In this document: positions 61,001-64,000 of the stretch, piece by piece | Layout of the letters: the number at the start of each line of letters is the position of its first letter | Position numbering within the stretch: position 1 is the stretch's first letter | Source of the DNA: Virgibacillus sp. 7505 | GTDB taxonomy: Bacteria > Bacillota > Bacilli > Bacillales > Amphibacillaceae | Length of the DNA: 64,000 nucleotides | Assembly: GCF_002272135.1 (NCBI RefSeq) | Contig: NZ_NPBF01000026.1 | Coordinates: 26,223-90,222 of the forward strand | Reading direction: 5' to 3' | Made by a program: the position numbers and the translations under genes | Notes under the pieces: generated by a model | What the model saw: only the letters and a program-made list of their open reading frames with translations | What the model was told of the DNA's origin: nothing | Databases searched by the model: none

Positions 61001-63856
61001 ATTTCTGGAACATATAAGCTAAAAGCGACTTCTGATAACGCAGGTCAGGAAACAGCATTGCTTATTGACGGAAAAGAAGTTGAGCAGACAGACAAAGCAT
61101 TGGAAACAGAAGCTTATTTCGCATTTGATGTGAATGGAATCAATACGTATTTCCAAAATGCAGTTGTACAAGATGGGGAAGTGCTGCGTATATTCGATGA
61201 CTGGATCGATACGTACACGACAATTACTGTTCCGGTTGACCCCGATACGCTGAAGGAAGGAAAGAATACAATCAGTATCCATGCCGGAAACAAAGCCTCT
61301 CCTTTCCAGCTTGAATCTCCGGAAAACCGGGATGACTTTGATGCGAAGAATGTCCGACTTGTTTTAGGGGATGGAACTGTCTTGTATGATCCGGCGTTTG
61401 CAGATCCAAATCAAGTAATTGATATTGGAGATAACGGTAATTATCGTCCGGTTCAAGACTTTACTTTCACCATCCAGCCCGAGAAATTCCAGGCAAATGC
61501 ATATGAATGGGATACGACGAAAACAGAAGATGGTACACACACGATTGAAGCTAAGGATGGAAAAGCATCTGACAAAGTTTCCGTGACTGTTGACAATACT
61601 GTGCCAGTCATTGAAACAGCAATGGAAGACGGAAAATCGTATAAAGGACCATTCACGATTGATGCCAGTGCAGAAGATGCTTTGAGCGGTCTTGATAGCC
61701 TAACTGCAGAACTTGATGGAGAAGAAATTCAGCTTCCTTATGAGACTTCATCTGCAGCCTTAGCTGCTGGCGATCATCAGCTTCTGCTGCGTGCGGTTGA
61801 TAAAGCTGGAAATGAAGAGGTTCGTACAATTAATTTCTCTACTCCTGAAGAGCAGCCTGTAGCTCCAGAATTGATCAAACCGGAAGATGAAGCGGGTAAT
61901 GTCGGGAAAAATCCGGAGCTTGAAGTCAAAGTGACAGATCCTACCGGAGATGATATGGACGTTACTTTCTATCAAGGACATAAATATAAAGTCAGCCAAG
62001 ATAGTGAAATCAAAGCGTACAAGAATGCAGCAGATTACGAGCCGCCATCTGACTACGCGCCAGACGGGGAAGAAGCATTCAGCAGCGAGGATATCGATAA
62101 GGTTGCGGATGTAGATGACAAGTATTTAATTAACGACAGTGAGACGCAGTTCCCTTACCATCGATTTGAGGTTCCTGTTTCCAAGGATGTTGACGAAAAG
62201 AATGTCGTCGAAGTCAATTGGAGCGGTAATTCCCTGCCAGGACGCAAGGTTTCCATGTATGCGTGGAATCATCAGGAAGAAGACTGGCAGCTGATTGATT
62301 ATAAGGTAGCAGGAGATGAGGACTTCGATTTGCAAGGATCCGTAAATGTCGATGCCTTTGTAAAAGACTACAAGATCAATGTCCTGATTCAAGATGAAAT
62401 TGCAATTGAAGATGAAGATTATGATTATAGTTTCGTCTGGATGTCTGATACGCAGTATTATTCCGAGAGTTATCCGCATATTTACAACGAACAAGTGAAT
62501 TGGATAGCTGAAAACAAAGACAAACTTAATATTGATTATGTAATGCATACTGGTGATTTGGTGAACTTCTCGGATCAGGAATATCAATGGGAAGTCGCAG
62601 ATAAGGCGATGCAAGTATTGGATGACGCAGGGGTCCCTTACGGCGTCTTGGCCGGGAACCATGATGTGGAGCAGAAGAGTAATGACTATACTGATTACTA
62701 CCGTTATTTCGGAGAGGATCGTTTCAAAGATAAACCTTGGTACGGCGGTTCTTATAAGAATAACAGAGGACATTATGATCTGATCTCCTCTAATGGTAAT
62801 GACTATATTATGGTCTATCTTGGCTGGGGCATAGATGATGAGGGTATTGCATGGGCGGATGAGGTTCTTAAAGCACATCCGGATCGGAAGGCGATTCTGA
62901 ACTTCCATGAATATTTGCTGTCATCTGGAAACCGTCATCCAGTGGGTGAAAAGCTCTATCAGGAGCTTGTTCTGGATAATGAAAATGTGTTCGCTGTTCT
63001 ATGTGGCCACTATCATGCTGCAGACATGCTCGTGGATGAAATTGATGACGATGGCGATGGTGTAACCGATCGCAAAGTCTATCAAATGCTTGCCGATTAC
63101 CAGGCAGGTCCTGAAGGCGGTCAAGGTTATATGCGCATCTTGCTCTTTGATGCAGAAACAGATCAAATCAAAGTAAAAACATACTCCCCATATATGGATG
63201 ATTACAACTATTATGATGAGGATGAATTCCCGGGAACGGACGAGTTCTCTATCGGGCTTGAATTGGATGCCCAAAAGAAACGTGTAGCTACTAACTATGT
63301 AGAAGTGAATGTATTCGGCACGAAGGAAATAGGGAAAGCGGAAAATGTTAAAAGCGGAGAAACTGCTTCTGTTACATGGGATGGGTTGACCTCTGACCAT
63401 GAATATGCCTGGTATGCTGTCGCAGAGGATGCGCATGGCGGGAAGACGAAGTCCGATCTTTGGACGTTCACTACTGGCGGGGGAGCGCCTGCCCCTGGAG
63501 ACAATGGGAACGAACCGCCTGCAGAAAATCCACCAGGAGATGATGGAGACAGCGGGCAAGAAGATCCGATAATCGGCGGTGGAGAGAATCCACCTGAAGA
63601 TACCGGTGGGAAACCTGACGCGAACAGTCAAAATGGAAATACGAATCTACCAGTGAATCAAACACAGCCTTCGGGTGACAATACAGCGAAGAATGTATCA
63701 CCTGTACCTGCAGATTCTAAAAAAGCGACACCATTCGGCGGGATTCTCCCTGATACTGCAAGTCAGCTGTTTAATTATTTGTTGGCTGGCGCTGCACTGC
63801 TTCTATTAGGCGGAACCTTGTATTGGTTTAATAAAAGAAGAACAGCAAACAAATAA
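58082..63856 (+). CDS. Sortase-anchored multidomain metallophosphoesterase with lamin-tail domains
   Basis: A secreted wall protein of 1,924 residues. In order: signal peptide (1-31, ends PAVNA), a first lamin-tail (LTD)-like domain to about 190, an acidic Glu/Gln-rich linker (about 195-285), an Ig-like domain, an LTD domain (about 385-560, ITEIVPDSDNISGADAYEFI), Ig-like, another LTD domain (about 670-830, VTELVPDSSNVNGADGFEFI), more Ig-like modules, a calcineurin-type phosphoesterase (about 1445-1690: WMSDTQYY, HTGDLV, AGNHDVE, FHEYLL, GHYHAAD), a fibronectin-like module, a Gly/Pro/Asn linker, and LPDTA (1889-1893) with a helix and basic tail. LPDTA is the class D sortase signal seen in B. 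subtilis YfkN. Probably it hydrolyses phosphate esters outside the cell. AGGGGGAG precedes the ATG. Confidence 0.92.
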   Translation: MKRSYRMAAGLSACLLLMQTVVPASIPAVNAEEKIREEMVSITEVYGSEKQGADGLSFIEVHNGTKEAKSWKDLNIIYTTDQEQKLTVQEQEEQIPADGYAVLALDKEATAEAFNSHFGTELTDAAFTTVTDPYIFTDDEQQLSITDTTNEQTSVSVFHFQDVEKAESIHFANNQETPTILAAPSPGSEKIEQAEQEEKVEDSEQDSPEEDVKEAPAAEGQESDPAPESETKDQVQEEQADAEAKEQPAEETEEQTEKGEQEIAAETDEPAQEEQPEQPALVHEAISNAESSQDLTITASIENGNADSAVLTYVTAPGMTERKVDMTDKGDGNWEAVVSKEVLWSPTFQYSIDVVSGDAPLRFPESGFQSIQVAVAEPDPQTQPPVLITEIVPDSDNISGADAYEFIEVYNNSDQSMDLKDYKLSYQYPDGRQTDWDIDQSVTLEPKGKVVIWIKNGANQSLGLADFNSHYQTDLSEDQIIEMNNDGMANGSARTIAFQTDSGAQLAAASYNDSEGIDDTFPNQGITYQASGTAQMKKVGLQLNASPGTLIDGQVPAETVKVEKDETAPEISHEPVKTVTIPAPLQIEAAIKEENFIQHVTLYIKKEGTDEFEQYSMQHTGELYKAEIPTADLEAGTLEYYIETSDGFNSSKTDTFKVEVKKPDTDFSVLPSLLVTELVPDSSNVNGADGFEFIEVYNNTTAPVDMQDYDLTYVYPDTRVTAWKPDESPVIQPGETAVFWIINGSNNDLTADDFNNNYSTNLTLGENLFKVQSGGMANGDQRGIGVATKTGSTIAMATYNEVSGVKDTVANMGINFKYPLDGSTNMLKLNAGTILGTPGTVTSDQVHGEPIQVEEDSVAPEVRDLTDKDTINQTEDLQISAEASDDKGVKRVSIFYRTDDTTDYKRVDLTKNEQTGYYHHTVYTPELIAKDYVEYYVAATDGFNETKTETKRVSIERDQKESSPRLNVEEGQLISGTYKLKATSDNAGQETALLIDGKEVEQTDKALETEAYFAFDVNGINTYFQNAVVQDGEVLRIFDDWIDTYTTITVPVDPDTLKEGKNTISIHAGNKASPFQLESPENRDDFDAKNVRLVLGDGTVLYDPAFADPNQVIDIGDNGNYRPVQDFTFTIQPEKFQANAYEWDTTKTEDGTHTIEAKDGKASDKVSVTVDNTVPVIETAMEDGKSYKGPFTIDASAEDALSGLDSLTAELDGEEIQLPYETSSAALAAGDHQLLLRAVDKAGNEEVRTINFSTPEEQPVAPELIKPEDEAGNVGKNPELEVKVTDPTGDDMDVTFYQGHKYKVSQDSEIKAYKNAADYEPPSDYAPDGEEAFSSEDIDKVADVDDKYLINDSETQFPYHRFEVPVSKDVDEKNVVEVNWSGNSLPGRKVSMYAWNHQEEDWQLIDYKVAGDEDFDLQGSVNVDAFVKDYKINVLIQDEIAIEDEDYDYSFVWMSDTQYYSESYPHIYNEQVNWIAENKDKLNIDYVMHTGDLVNFSDQEYQWEVADKAMQVLDDAGVPYGVLAGNHDVEQKSNDYTDYYRYFGEDRFKDKPWYGGSYKNNRGHYDLISSNGNDYIMVYLGWGIDDEGIAWADEVLKAHPDRKAILNFHEYLLSSGNRHPVGEKLYQELVLDNENVFAVLCGHYHAADMLVDEIDDDGDGVTDRKVYQMLADYQAGPEGGQGYMRILLFDAETDQIKVKTYSPYMDDYNYYDEDEFPGTDEFSIGLELDAQKKRVATNYVEVNVFGTKEIGKAENVKSGETASVTWDGLTSDHEYAWYAVAEDAHGGKTKSDLWTFTTGGGAPAPGDNGNEPPAENPPGDDGDSGQEDPIIGGGENPPEDTGGKPDANSQNGNTNLPVNQTQPSGDNTAKNVSPVPADSKKATPFGGILPDTASQLFNYLLAGAALLLLGGTLYWFNKRRTANK

Positions 63857-63862
63857 AGTTGG

Positions 63863-63902
63863 AGGATAAATGGAAAATAACTATCCATTTATCCTTTTTT
63901 TA
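63863..63902 (+). terminator. Rho-independent terminator after the surface protein gene
   Basis: AGGATAAATGGA pairs with TCCATTTATCCT over about nine bases, then seven Ts. Confidence 0.9.
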
Positions 63903-63943
63903 ATTTAAAAAAGCAAGGTTTTTTTCTTGCTGAAACAAAAATG

Positions 63944-63957
63944 TAAAAACGCTTTCA
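63944..63957. promoter_or_regulatory. cre-like box at the right edge
   Basis: TAAAAACGCTTTCA matches TGWAANCGNTNWCA with one difference. The regulated gene would lie beyond the window. Confidence 0.5.
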
Positions 63958-64000
63958 AAATGATGATATTTATGAAAGGTATTAATATAAACCCTTATAT

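Noticed and set aside
62126..62908. 260-codon open frame on the minus strand inside the surface-protein gene
   Set aside because: The plus-strand frame encodes an unmistakable phosphoesterase; the reverse frame is Ile/Phe/His-rich and looks like a shadow.
62999..63631. 210-codon minus-strand frame near the end of the surface-protein gene
   Set aside because: Antisense to the C-terminal region with LPDTA; no start signal or known motif.

Overview
The window reads as a chromosomal segment of an aerobic, endospore-forming Bacillaceae species of moderate-to-low GC. Supports for this are the AGGAGG-type ribosome sites, GntR/MocR, LacI and LysR regulators, cre boxes, Rex boxes, a sporulation-associated kinase (prkA), a glcU-gdh pair, pdxST, cydABCD and a queG-yhbB-trmL-prkA order resembling Bacillus subtilis. 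A Terribacillus/Oceanobacillus-like genus is possible, but the sequence alone does not settle it. No rRNA, tRNA, CRISPR array, transposase or phage gene was seen.

Layout. 1-2600: end of a methionine cluster (metI fragment, metC, core MetE-type synthase). 2.8-4.5 kb: lipoate synthesis (lipM, lipA). 4.6-5.6 kb: EamA exporter. 5.7-8.9 kb: lactaldehyde module (aldA, fucO) behind a non-coding leader with a LutR-type palindrome and a cre box. 9.2-17.2 kb: surface and hypothetical proteins, pdxST, a YwdH-like aldehyde dehydrogenase and a MocR regulator. 17.3-24.9 kb: TetR with an MMPL exporter that appears to start at ATA, the alarmone synthetase RelP, an orphan PTS EIIC with a perfect cre box, small membrane proteins and a frameshifted acetyltransferase. 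25-28.8 kb: a compact LacI / HisD-like dehydrogenase / GntP permease cassette with two palindromic operators. 28.8-35 kb: two STAS-domain stress-signalling proteins, YitT, YhfP and a Rex-box microprotein. 35-41 kb: cydABCD with two Rex boxes. 41-47.7 kb: glcU-gdh, a short-chain dehydrogenase with a phosphodiesterase, a MurA paralogue with Asp in place of the catalytic Cys, a TVP38 protein and a D-amino acid transaminase. 47.8-56.1 kb: a candidate small RNA or leader, queG, a soluble chemoreceptor, nfrA, yhbB, trmL, an Xre regulator, an HD-GYP-like protein and prkA. 56.2-58 kb: divergent TauE exporter and LysR regulator. 58-63.9 kb: a 1,924-residue sortase-anchored metallophosphoesterase with lamin-tail domains.

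Shared control is visible. Rex-type sites lie before cydA and before a 46-residue membrane protein. cre boxes precede aldA and the EIIC gene, and a cre-like box sits at the right edge. Dedicated operators are seen for the TetR, LacI, LysR and MocR regulators. The least explained items are the HisD-like/GntP cassette, the lactaldehyde pair without an upstream sugar pathway, the Rex-box microprotein, the independently promoted RNA before queG and the Cys-less MurA. Gene identities rest on remembered family sequences and motifs; no database search was run.
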